This document shows, in pieces, positions 48,648-57,648 of a stretch of DNA of 64,000 nucleotides. Location: positions 4,278,001 to 4,342,000 of the forward strand of contig NC_017030.1 in NCBI RefSeq assembly GCF_000255295.1. The letters run 5' to 3'. Position numbers and translations under genes: made by a program. How positions within the stretch are numbered: position 1 is the stretch's first letter; every line of letters begins with the position of its first letter. Below the pieces are notes generated by a model. That model saw nothing but the letters and a program-made list of their open reading frames with translations. It searched no databases and was not told the origin of the DNA. This DNA comes from Corallococcus coralloides DSM 2259 (lineage in GTDB: Bacteria; Myxococcota; Myxococcia; Myxococcales; Myxococcaceae).

Positions 48648-50018
48648 TCACAGCACCTTGCCGGGGTTGAGCAGGCCCAGCGGGTCGAGCGCGCCCTTGA
48701 TCGCCAGGTGCAGGCGCAGCGTCTCAGGGCCCAGCTGCGCGCCCAGGAAGCCACGCTTGAGGGACCCCACGCCGTGCTCTCCCGTGATGGTGCCTCCGAG
48801 GGCCAGTGCCGCGTGCAGGATGTCGTCGAACGCGTCCTTCGCCCGGGCCTGCGCCTCCGGATCCTTCCGGTCGAAGACGACGGTGGGGTGCATGTTCCCG
48901 TCGCCCGCGTGCCCGAACGTCCCGATGAGCACCCCATGCTTCTGGGCGATGCGCTCCACCGCCGCGAGCAGCTCCGGGATGCGCACGACGGGCACGCCCA
49001 CGTCGTCCAGAAGCGTGGCACCGCGCTGCTCCAGCGCCGGGAAGGCGAAGCGCCGGGCGCCCATGAGCAGCTCGCCCTCGGCCTCGTCCGCGGTGCTCAT
49101 CACGGAGGTCGCCCCGGCCCGCTCACAGGCCGCGACCATCAACGCCAGCTCCTCTTCGCCCTGCACTCCGCCCGCGTCGGAGCGCGCGATGAGCAGGGCC
49201 TCCGCGGTGACGTCCAGCCCCATGGGCTTCCAGGACTCGACGGCGCGCACGGTGGTGCGGTCCATCAGCTCCAGCACGGACGGGCGTGAACGCTCCATGA
49301 TGTCGCAGACGGCCGTGCCCGCGCTCACGAGCGTCGGGAACGCGGCCACCAGCGTCGTCGCCTTCGGTGGCCGGGGACGCAGCCGCAGCGTCGCCTCGGT
49401 GAGGACGCCCAGCGTGCCCTCCGAGCCGATGAAGAGCCGCGTCAGGTCATAGCCCGCCACGTTCTTCACCGTCCGTCCGCCGGTGCGCACCACGGTGCCG
49501 TCCGCGAGCACCGCCTCCAGCCCCAGCACCGCGTCGCCCGTCACGCCGTACTTCACGCAGCACAGGCCTCCCGCGTTGGTGGCCAGGTTGCCTCCGATGG
49601 AGGAGAACTCCCAGCTCGCGGGATCCGGCGCGTACCAGAGGCCCTGCTCCGCGGCGGCGGCCTTCACCGCGCCGTTGAGCGCGCCGGGCTGGACGACGGC
49701 CAGCATGCCGCGCCGGTCCACCTCCAGGATGCGGTTCATCCGCATGAGCGACAGGACGATGCAGCCGTCGCTCGCGTTCGCGCCGCCCGACAGTCCCGAG
49801 CCCGCGCCACGGGGCACCACTGGCACGCGCAGCGCCGTGGCCACCCGGAGCACGGCCTGTACTTCGGATGTGGATGCGGGCCGCACCAGCACCCTCGGCA
49901 TGCCCGAGGACGCCCACTCCGCCTGGTCGCGCCGGTGCGCCGCGAGCACGTCCGGATCCGTGATGACCGCCTCCGCTGGCAAAACCTCCGCCAGCGCTCG
50001 CTCCACGTCGACCGTCAT
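48648..50018 (-). CDS. FAD-linked oxidase (glycolate oxidase GlcD/D-lactate dehydrogenase type)
   Basis: A 456-residue flavoprotein. The PCMH FAD-binding domain (about 35-215) has PVVPRGAGSGLSGGANASDGCIVLSLMRMN and the covalent-free flavin loop NAGGLCCVKYGVTGDAVLG. The C-terminal FAD-oxidase domain has the catalytic-type GHAGDGNMHPTVVFD and GTITGEHGVGSLKRGFL, typical of 2-hydroxyacid dehydrogenases. It lacks the GlcE/GlcF partners nearby, so it may work alone as a D-lactate or D-2-hydroxyacid dehydrogenase. Confidence 0.92.
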   Translation of the reverse strand: MTVDVERALAEVLPAEAVITDPDVLAAHRRDQAEWASSGMPRVLVRPASTSEVQAVLRVATALRVPVVPRGAGSGLSGGANASDGCIVLSLMRMNRILEVDRRGMLAVVQPGALNGAVKAAAAEQGLWYAPDPASWEFSSIGGNLATNAGGLCCVKYGVTGDAVLGLEAVLADGTVVRTGGRTVKNVAGYDLTRLFIGSEGTLGVLTEATLRLRPRPPKATTLVAAFPTLVSAGTAVCDIMERSRPSVLELMDRTTVRAVESWKPMGLDVTAEALLIARSDAGGVQGEEELALMVAACERAGATSVMSTADEAEGELLMGARRFAFPALEQRGATLLDDVGVPVVRIPELLAAVERIAQKHGVLIGTFGHAGDGNMHPTVVFDRKDPEAQARAKDAFDDILHAALALGGTITGEHGVGSLKRGFLGAQLGPETLRLHLAIKGALDPLGLLNPGKVL

Positions 50019-50064
50019 GAGGGCCTCCCAGGCTCCGGTACGTGAACGCCGGGCCGGTCACCCG

Positions 50065-50844
50065 TCATCCGTTCCCTGACGCCCCAGCTTGCCTCGGAGC
50101 CGAAGCCGGTTCACCCAGGACCTGCGCCAGGAAGGTCCGCAAGGCGGCGTCCGCGCGTCCGGCGGCGACCGGGTGGTATTGGATGCCCGCTTCGGGCCTC
50201 TGGGCGCCGGGGAAGGTGAAGGCATGCATCGCGTGGCCGTAGGCCTGGAGCTGCCAGTCCGCGCCCGCCTCGGTCAGCTCCCGCGCGATGCCCAGCACCG
50301 CGTCCGGCTTCGCGGTCGGATCCTCCCATCCGTGCAGCAGGAGGATGCTCGCGGAGATGGGCGGCTGGGGACCCAACCGTGGCGGGTGGAGCATCCCGTG
50401 AACGCTCACGGCGCCCCTCAAGCCCTCGGGAGCCGCGCGGGCCAGGTCGAGCGCGCAGAGCCCCCCGAAGCAGTAGCCCAGCACCGCGACGCGCTCCGGG
50501 TCCACGCGAGGATGGCGCCTCGCGGCCTCCAGCGCCGCTCGCATGCGCCGGCGGAGCAGCGCCCGGTCTTCCAGGAAGGGCCCCATGAGGTGAGAGTTTT
50601 CCCCCGTCACGTCTCCCCGCACGCCCTTGCCATACACATCCAGGGCGAAGCCCACGTAGCCCTGTGCCGCGAACCGCTCGGCCATCGCGCGGATGATGGC
50701 GTTCTGCCCGTCCCACGCATGGGCAATCAGGACACAGGGGCGCGGGCCCTCGTGGGAAGAGTCGTGGGCGACGTACCCTTCACAGGGGGTCTCCCCATCG
50801 GCGTAGTCGAGGAACTCGGCATGGAGGGGCATGGTGGAGCTCAC
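50065..50844 (-). CDS. Dienelactone hydrolase-family protein
   Basis: A 259-residue alpha/beta hydrolase. The nucleophile elbow is GYCFGG (Cys), the acid lies in HGWEDPTAKPD, and the His in GHAMHAFTFPGAQ, the triad order of dienelactone hydrolases. CVLIAHAWDGQN and GYVGFALDVYGKG complete the core. The substrate is probably an ester or lactone other than dienelactone, as for most of the family. Separated from the FAD-oxidase gene by 46 bp, same strand. Confidence 0.9.
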   Translation of the reverse strand: MSSTMPLHAEFLDYADGETPCEGYVAHDSSHEGPRPCVLIAHAWDGQNAIIRAMAERFAAQGYVGFALDVYGKGVRGDVTGENSHLMGPFLEDRALLRRRMRAALEAARRHPRVDPERVAVLGYCFGGLCALDLARAAPEGLRGAVSVHGMLHPPRLGPQPPISASILLLHGWEDPTAKPDAVLGIARELTEAGADWQLQAYGHAMHAFTFPGAQRPEAGIQYHPVAAGRADAALRTFLAQVLGEPASAPRQAGASGNG

Positions 50845-50898
50845 GCTGCCTTCCTCACGCCCGGGGCGTCTTGAACGAATGCGACATGCCCGAGCCGT

Positions 50899-51723
50899 TC
50901 AGAGGAAGTGCGCGAGCGCCGCGGCCGAGCCCTCCTGGCGGGGGTTGAAGTAGTCCGCCATCATCGAGCGCGGTGTCCGGGCGAAGCGCCCGGGTGTCAG
51001 GCCCAGATGGCGGCGCCACATCCGGATACGGTGGGCCTGGTCGCTGAACCCCTCGTGCGGATCCCCCTGTCCCGTCTGCGCCGCGAGCAGGCTGTGGTGG
51101 AGCCGCTCCAATGCGGACAGTTGCCGGGGGGAGTGACCGAGGTGCGCCTGGAACCAGCGCTCCAGCTGCCGCGTGGACACGTTCACGGCCCTCGCCGCGG
51201 CATCCACGCGCGACGTGCGGCGCAGCACGTCCCAGGCCCGCGCGAGTCGCTCGGTTTCGGGAAGGGGCTTCGTCGTGACCAGCCGTTCGAGCAGCCAGGC
51301 ATCCAGCCGCGCGGCGACCCAGTGCGGCTCCCACGCGGCTGACAGGTCCTCCACGAGCCGCCGGGACGCGCCATCGCCCAGCACCGCCCCCAGCTCCAGC
51401 AGGTCGTCCCCCGTGGACGGGCCGCTCGCGGGAAACAGGCGTGCGAGTCCCGCCGGCGTCAGCATGACCATCACGAAGGCGCAGCCTTCCCCCGAGCGCC
51501 AGTCGCGATGGTGGGACTGGATGCCCAGGAGTGAGGCTCGGGGGCCTCCCGCCGCGAAGTCGCTCGTGCACGGCCGGCCAAAGTTGAGGGTCAGCACCGC
51601 CGTGGGCGACGGCGCGGTCTGGATGGGCCGTCCTTCGTGGGCGCCCTTCAGGTCCTGGATGAACCAGTACCCCAGCACCAGGGAGGCCAGCGGCGCGGCG
51701 GGGGCTTGCTTGAGGAAGTGCAC
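50899..51723 (-). CDS. AraC-family transcriptional regulator
   Basis: A 274-residue regulator. The C-terminal domain has the two helix-turn-helix units: RVDAAARAVNVSTRQLERWFQAHLGHSPRQLSALERLH and FSDQAHRIRMWRRHLGLTPGRFART. The N-terminal 150 residues form a ligand domain (LGYWFIQDLK, APSPTAVLTLNFGRP, GIQSHHRDWRS) of the DUF6597 type. I chose the GTG at 51723 (VHFLKQAPAAPL) because it matches the usual short lead-in and no ATG is in frame. It is divergent from the pseudouridine synthase gene. Confidence 0.85.
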   Translation of the reverse strand: MHFLKQAPAAPLASLVLGYWFIQDLKGAHEGRPIQTAPSPTAVLTLNFGRPCTSDFAAGGPRASLLGIQSHHRDWRSGEGCAFVMVMLTPAGLARLFPASGPSTGDDLLELGAVLGDGASRRLVEDLSAAWEPHWVAARLDAWLLERLVTTKPLPETERLARAWDVLRRTSRVDAAARAVNVSTRQLERWFQAHLGHSPRQLSALERLHHSLLAAQTGQGDPHEGFSDQAHRIRMWRRHLGLTPGRFARTPRSMMADYFNPRQEGSAAALAHFL

Positions 51724-51784
51724 GGCAAAGCATAGTCCGCGAAGCCGTCCTCCACCGGAGGTTTCAGGCGAAGATGGGGACCGG

Positions 51785-53224
51785 ATGAAGACCCGAACAG
51801 ACGAGGCGGAGCTCATCCGGACCCTGACGTCCGTCGAAGGCCCGCTGCCCACGCGGCTGGCGAATCCCTTCCATCCAGCGCCTCCCGGCCCCTGGGGGCT
51901 CCGCGCGGCGGAGGCGCTCCAGCAGCGGCTGCGGCATGAGCCCTCGTTCCGCGAAGCCTTGTGGCGGCCCGGCGGCGGCAAGATGTTCGGTGTGCTGGTG
52001 GTCGCGGCGCCGGACGGACGGGTGGGGTACCTGAGCGCGTTCTCCGGGATGCTGAACGGCGCGTGGAACGTGGAGGGCTTCGTGCCGCCGCTGTTCGACC
52101 CGGTGGCCCGCGACGCATTCTGGCCCGCGGGAGAGGCGGAGCTGGCCGCGCTGGAACAACAGCATGCGGCGCTGTGCCGGGAAGCCGAGGCGCTGCGTGC
52201 ACAGGGACCCGCGCCTTCGCTGCGCGACGTGGAAGCGCGCCTGGCGGACGTGGAGCACACGCGCGCCGAACGTTCACGGGCCCTGTGGCGTCAGGTGACC
52301 CAGGGATATGTCATTCCCAATGCGCGCGGCGAAACCCAGACACTGGCCTCGCTGTTCGCTCCCAAGCCTCCTCCCGGTGGCGCTGGTGACTGCGCGGCCC
52401 CCAAGCTGCTGGCGTATGCCTTTCGCTACGGATTGACGCCCCTGGAACTCGCGGAGTTCTGGTGGGGAGCCCCGCCGCTCGATGGCCGCCGGGAGTCCGG
52501 TGCGTACTATCCCGCGTGTGACAACAAGTGCGGCACGGTGCTGCCGTACATGTTGCAAGGACTGGACGTGGAGCTGCCTCCTCCCGCCGTGCCGGACGCC
52601 GGGCCGCGTGTCGTCCATGAGGACCCCTGGCTCCTCGTGGTCGACAAGCCCGAGGGACTGCCCACGCTCCCCGGACGCCATGCGCCCATGCGCGACTCGG
52701 TGCTCGTCCGGCTCCAGGCCCGGTTCCCGGACCTGGCCCCCGTCAGCTTCCTCCACGAGCTGGACCCCGAGTCCTCCGGCCTCCTCGTCATCGCCCGGGA
52801 TGCGGTGACGCGGGCCTCGCTCCAACGCCAGTTCTCCCAGGGCGAGGCGGAGCACCGTCACGTCGCCTGGGTGGACGGCCTCGTGGACGGAGACTCAGGC
52901 CTCATCGACCTGCCGCTGCGCCCGGCGGCCCACGCGTCCTTGGAGGACTGCGTGGACGCCCGCCACGGCAAGCGGACCCGGAGCGCGTGGAAGGTCCTCC
53001 GTCGCGAGGCGGCCCGGACGCGGGTGGAATTCGTTCCAACGACCCATTTGCCCCACTCGTTGCGTATCCATGCCGCGCATCGCCTGGGGTTGGGAGTGCC
53101 CATCTCCGGGGACGCGCGCTTTGGTCGAGAGGCCGTGCGGCTGATGCTCCATGCCGACGCGCTGGCCTTCGTGCATCCATGCACGGGCGAGCGTCTGGTG
53201 TTCGCCTCGCCCGCGCCTTTTTGA
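51785..53224 (+). CDS. RluA-family pseudouridine synthase, long form
   Basis: A 479-residue protein of the long RluA type. The N-terminal region ends in DCAAPKLLAYAFRYGLTPLELAEFWWGAPP...YYPACDNKCGTVLPYML, known from proteobacterial RluA-like enzymes. The catalytic domain (from VVHEDPWLLVVDKPEGLPTLPG) has the active-site Asp in LHELDPESSGLLVI, where the usual HRLD is HELD: Asp is kept but the conserved Arg is Glu. The target would be U746 of 23S rRNA and/or U32 of tRNAs. The ATG at 51785 is chosen because the + frame further left runs through the AraC gene. Confidence 0.88.
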   Translation: MKTRTDEAELIRTLTSVEGPLPTRLANPFHPAPPGPWGLRAAEALQQRLRHEPSFREALWRPGGGKMFGVLVVAAPDGRVGYLSAFSGMLNGAWNVEGFVPPLFDPVARDAFWPAGEAELAALEQQHAALCREAEALRAQGPAPSLRDVEARLADVEHTRAERSRALWRQVTQGYVIPNARGETQTLASLFAPKPPPGGAGDCAAPKLLAYAFRYGLTPLELAEFWWGAPPLDGRRESGAYYPACDNKCGTVLPYMLQGLDVELPPPAVPDAGPRVVHEDPWLLVVDKPEGLPTLPGRHAPMRDSVLVRLQARFPDLAPVSFLHELDPESSGLLVIARDAVTRASLQRQFSQGEAEHRHVAWVDGLVDGDSGLIDLPLRPAAHASLEDCVDARHGKRTRSAWKVLRREAARTRVEFVPTTHLPHSLRIHAAHRLGLGVPISGDARFGREAVRLMLHADALAFVHPCTGERLVFASPAPF

Positions 53225-53237
53225 AGTCTTGCCACGT

Positions 53238-53255
53238 GAATTGTTTGATCAATTC
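53238..53255. repeat. Short AT-rich inverted repeat
   Basis: GAATTG-TTTGAT-CAATTC lies 14 bp after the pseudouridine synthase stop and about 80 bp before the next start. It contrasts with the GC-rich surroundings and could belong to the promoter or operator of the lipoprotein gene at 53336. Confidence 0.35.
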
Positions 53256-53335
53256 AAGGGCCCGCGGAGACCAAGGGAAAGGGAAGGGCGGGAAGGCCCT
53301 TCATGAACAGACCCCCCATCTTGGAGAGGAATCCC

Positions 53336-53875
53336 ATGACCTACGCACGCAAGAACTCCGGCTCGAAGCCCTTCATCGCGGGCCTGCTGCTCACCGCGAC
53401 GGCGCTCACCGGCTGCGGACAGGACGACATCAATCGCAAGTACCAGGGGAAGTACGAACTGGACCTCCAGCTCGACACTGGCGCGAAGGTGGCCGAGGGA
53501 GACCTGGACGTGGGTTTCAATGTCTACAACGACGATGAAGCCATCATCTCGATGAACAAGCTGCTGTGTACCCTCTCCGCCAGCTACAACGGGAAGGTCG
53601 CCGGGCCCGGTGCGGACGGCGGCGAGGTGGAGTACGAGCTGCTGCGCGACGTGCGCCCGGATCAGATCCTCGCGTGCCCCGTACCCGCGGAGTTCGGAGA
53701 GAACCTCTGGCTGCAGTTCCGCCTGGGCACGGGCCGCGTCGAGAACAAGAAGCTCACCATCGACTACTCCGGAACGGTGCAGCGGGGCACCCTGGAGGAG
53801 CTCGCGGCGGGCGGCGGCACGCGCGTGGGAGCCTTTGGCTACACGTTCCAGGGCAACGAAGTCGCGCTTCCCTGA
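53336..53875 (+). CDS. Hypothetical lipoprotein
   Basis: A 179-residue lipoprotein (lipobox TALTGC near residue 27). The mature part is beta-rich: KYQGKYELDLQLDTGAKVAEGDLDVGFNVY, LCTLSASYNGKVAGPG, KKLTIDYSGTVQRGTLEE, FGYTFQGNEVALP. Its two non-lipid cysteines (LCTL, LACP) may form a disulfide. The ATG at 53336 has a GAGAGGA site. No family recognised. Confidence 0.75.
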   Translation: MTYARKNSGSKPFIAGLLLTATALTGCGQDDINRKYQGKYELDLQLDTGAKVAEGDLDVGFNVYNDDEAIISMNKLLCTLSASYNGKVAGPGADGGEVEYELLRDVRPDQILACPVPAEFGENLWLQFRLGTGRVENKKLTIDYSGTVQRGTLEELAAGGGTRVGAFGYTFQGNEVALP

Positions 53876-54045
53876 GTCACCGTCCATCACGAGGCCCCGG
53901 GTGTGAGCAGCCCCTGCGGCTTTCCACATCCGGCCCTCGCCGCCGTGGACGTCAGGTGCCTTGCACAGACCCCTCCCGCCAGGTGCTTGCGCGATTCCTG
54001 AGTTGCGCGCATACCCGGGCTTTCGAGAAGTGGGGGGCAGGCGTC

Positions 54046-54663
54046 GTGCTCGAACTCAAACCGGAAGCCGAAGCCTGGATGCCCTTGTCGGGCGATGCGG
54101 AGCGCCACGCGCTGGACCATCCGTGGCCCTCCCCGGAACAAGGCTGCGCGCGCTTCGTCGTGGGTGAGGACTTCTTCCGCCTGGAGCACGACGTCCGGTT
54201 GGAGCTCTACCGAGACCTGGCGGAGCGGATGCTCGCCGTGTTCCGCGAGCTCACCCCGCCCGGCGGCTGGCTCTTCGCGTTGGATCCGCAGCACCCCTGC
54301 TACCGCCTCTACCCGCACATGCGCTTCGAGGCCGGCGCGACGCTGGAGGAGATGACCGGGCTCTACACGCGCGAGCACATGGAGCGCGTGGAGCGAGGCA
54401 TCCACCCGCCGTCGTTCGAACCGCGCTGGGCCATGGACGTCCACCCGGCGGGGGACCCGGAACACCTCTTCGCGCCGCCGGACTTCCACTTCGTCTTCGC
54501 CGCGCGCTACCGCGTGGGCAACTTCGACGGGCTGGAGGCCCCGGGAAAAGGCCCCATCGAGACGGAGACCTACGAGCTCCTGGGGCACCGCCTCATCGCC
54601 GCCGTGGACAAGAACCCGCCGGCGCTCTTCCAGCGCGCGCGCAGGCTGGGGCCTGACGACTGA
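54046..54663 (+). CDS. Uncharacterised protein, possibly DUF2716-like
   Basis: A 205-residue cytosolic protein. The central LYRDLAERMLAVFRELTPPGGWLFALDPQHPCYRLYPHMRFE recalls the DUF2716 pattern (helix, then yALDxxHxxYxxxP), recognised from memory only. The C-terminus (FHFVFAARYRVGNFDGL...YELLGHRLIAAVDKNPPALF) is unfamiliar. The GTG at 54046 is the likeliest start; no strong ribosome site was found. Confidence 0.6.
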   Translation: MLELKPEAEAWMPLSGDAERHALDHPWPSPEQGCARFVVGEDFFRLEHDVRLELYRDLAERMLAVFRELTPPGGWLFALDPQHPCYRLYPHMRFEAGATLEEMTGLYTREHMERVERGIHPPSFEPRWAMDVHPAGDPEHLFAPPDFHFVFAARYRVGNFDGLEAPGKGPIETETYELLGHRLIAAVDKNPPALFQRARRLGPDD

Positions 54664-54678
54664 GGCGCAGCCGGAACG

Positions 54679-54873
54679 TCAGGCGGGCCGGGACACGGCG
54701 CGCGGGCGGGGCGCACCCTCGTAATAGAGGTTGGCGCGCCCCTCGCTGTAGACGACCAGCACCCGGTCGTTCTCCTCCAGGAGCCCCGAGGTCTTCTGCG
54801 TGACCTTGCGGACCAGCGTGTCGAGTTGTGCCGGACCCTGCTTGCTGCTGGCCCGGACCGTGACGACTGGCAT
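54679..54873 (-). CDS. 4-oxalocrotonate tautomerase-like small enzyme
   Basis: A 64-residue protein beginning MPVVTVRASSKQGPAQLDTL, then VRKVTQKTSGLLEENDRVLVVYSE. The Pro after the initiator Met is the catalytic base of the tautomerase superfamily, and size and strand-helix-strand layout match 4-OT subunits. The C-terminal Arg/Pro tail is atypical. The substrate cannot be told from sequence. AGGAG lies 11 nt before the ATG. Confidence 0.7.
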   Translation of the reverse strand: MPVVTVRASSKQGPAQLDTLVRKVTQKTSGLLEENDRVLVVYSEGRANLYYEGAPRPRAVSRPA

Positions 54874-54983
54874 TCGGTGTTCCGCTCCTGGTGACCTCCC
54901 GCGACGGCAGGAAGGGCGTTGCGTGTCATAGCCAACGGAACACTTCGTTGACAAGTGCGCGCTGCCACGGTGGATAGGGACCC

Positions 54984-55604
54984 ATGCTCCACCTCGCTCG
55001 CGCATTGCTGGTCGTCTCGCTTGCCCTGGCCTCCACCTCCGCCGCCGCGCCGTCGCGCGAAGCAGCAGACCTGCGGGGCCACGTGTCGCCCACGCCCGCC
55101 TGGCTGCCCCGGGGCGTGTTCCTGGGCACGCAAATCAACAACGGCGCGATCATCCCGAACCTGCGCATCCAGTGGGAGTTCACCTTCTTCCAGGACCGCA
55201 AGGACGCGTGGATCGCCGTCCTGGAGGGTGGGGTGGGGTGGGCGGCGTCGTTGCCTGAGAGCGCGCTGGCCGGCCGGAACCTCTACCTGCCGGTGTCCTC
55301 CTACTACGAGCACACGGCGCAGGTGGGCTTCGGCTACCGCAACCACCTGCCGGGCAAGGCGCACTGGGGCTTCCAGGTGACGGGCGGCCCCACCTTCTAC
55401 GGCGCCCACTTCACCACCCAGCCCCCGGACCGCCGCACCGCGGGCACCGTCCAGGGCCGCCTCCAGATTGGCTACCAGCTGCCGCGCGACGTGGGCGTGG
55501 GCCTGGCCGTGGGCTACGCGGAGCCCTTCGGCCTGAAGAACCGCAGCTTCGCGCGTGACTTCGTGGGTGGTGTGAACATCGGATTTTTCGCGGATTGGCG
55601 GTAG
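54984..55604 (+). CDS. Exported beta-rich (probable outer-membrane) protein
   Basis: A 206-residue protein with a Sec signal (ALLVVSLALASTSAAA). Repeated amphipathic strands follow: GVFLGTQINNGAIIPNLRIQWEFTFFQ, WIAVLEGGVGWAAS, HTAQVGFGYRNHL, HWGFQVTGGPTFYG, GTVQGRLQIGYQL, VGLAVGYAEPFGL, ending VGGVNIGFFADWR. This is the look of a small beta barrel. Family unknown. Confidence 0.7.
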   Translation: MLHLARALLVVSLALASTSAAAPSREAADLRGHVSPTPAWLPRGVFLGTQINNGAIIPNLRIQWEFTFFQDRKDAWIAVLEGGVGWAASLPESALAGRNLYLPVSSYYEHTAQVGFGYRNHLPGKAHWGFQVTGGPTFYGAHFTTQPPDRRTAGTVQGRLQIGYQLPRDVGVGLAVGYAEPFGLKNRSFARDFVGGVNIGFFADWR

Positions 55605-55674
55605 GGGCGCGGTACACTCCATGAGCGAGAGCGGCCCCGCCTGCCGGTGCGGGTAGGGCGCCGCTTCCACGTCC

Positions 55675-56187
55675 ATGGCCGAGCTGCTCAGCGCCCACGT
55701 CGCGCGCTACCTGCGCAACCGCGAGGAATTCGAACGGGGACTCCCGGCGGGGCTCCTCCTCTTCACGCCTCCCCTGGGCGGGGTGACCCCCTCCGACCTG
55801 GAGGAGTACCCGGTCCGCACGGTGACGAACGCCGGTCCGCCGACGCTCGGTCAGGACGAGCCCGTCGTCTTCCCGCTGCTCAAGTCCCAGGGCAACGCCT
55901 TCGGCCGGGGCATCACCGTGGGGCGCACCGGCAACAACGACGTCGTCCTGGATGATGGCAGCGTGTCCCGGTTCCACGCGTGGTTTTCAAGGGACGCGGG
56001 GGATACCCGTTTTCTACTGACAGATGCGGGCTCGAAGAACGGCTCGTACGTGACCGGGAGCCGGCTGTTGGCTCGCAAACCCACGGCGGTGGAGGACGGG
56101 ATGCGGCTGCGCTTCGGTCAGGTGGAGGTCAGCTTCTACACGGCTGGCGGCTTCGCGCGCCTGCTGTCGGTGCGCCTGCAGCCCTGA
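55675..56187 (+). CDS. FHA-domain protein
   Basis: A 170-residue protein. Residues about 80-160 are a forkhead-associated domain: FGRGITVGRTGNNDVVLDDGSVSRFHAWFS (GR and SxxH phosphothreonine contacts), TDAGSKNGSYVTG, and MRLRFGQVEVSFY. The N-terminal 75 residues are unassigned. FHA domains read phosphothreonine marks made by Ser/Thr kinases. A PP2C phosphatase gene follows 57 bp later, suggesting a shared signalling circuit. Confidence 0.92.
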   Translation: MAELLSAHVARYLRNREEFERGLPAGLLLFTPPLGGVTPSDLEEYPVRTVTNAGPPTLGQDEPVVFPLLKSQGNAFGRGITVGRTGNNDVVLDDGSVSRFHAWFSRDAGDTRFLLTDAGSKNGSYVTGSRLLARKPTAVEDGMRLRFGQVEVSFYTAGGFARLLSVRLQP

Positions 56188-56244
56188 AGCCTTGCCACCT
56201 CTTCGGCGGCCTGCGTAACGTGCGGAGTCACCCTCTAGGCACGG

Positions 56245-57537
<1,293 letters not shown>

Positions 57538-57554
57538 AGCGGGAACTCCCACGC

Positions 57555-57598
57555 CCCCCGGGACGTCCTCAAGAGGACGCTCTGGAATTTCCCGGGGG
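57555..57598. terminator. Nested hairpins after the PP2C gene
   Basis: CCCCCGGG (57555-57562) pairs with CCCGGGGG (57591-57598), enclosing CGTCCTC/GAGGACG (57564-57579). It starts 18 bp after the PP2C stop. No strong T-run follows. Confidence 0.5.
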
Positions 57599-57648
57599 AA
57601 ACCGTCGTTGGGGGGCCGGCATGGGAGTAAGGTCCCGGCCGCGTACAC

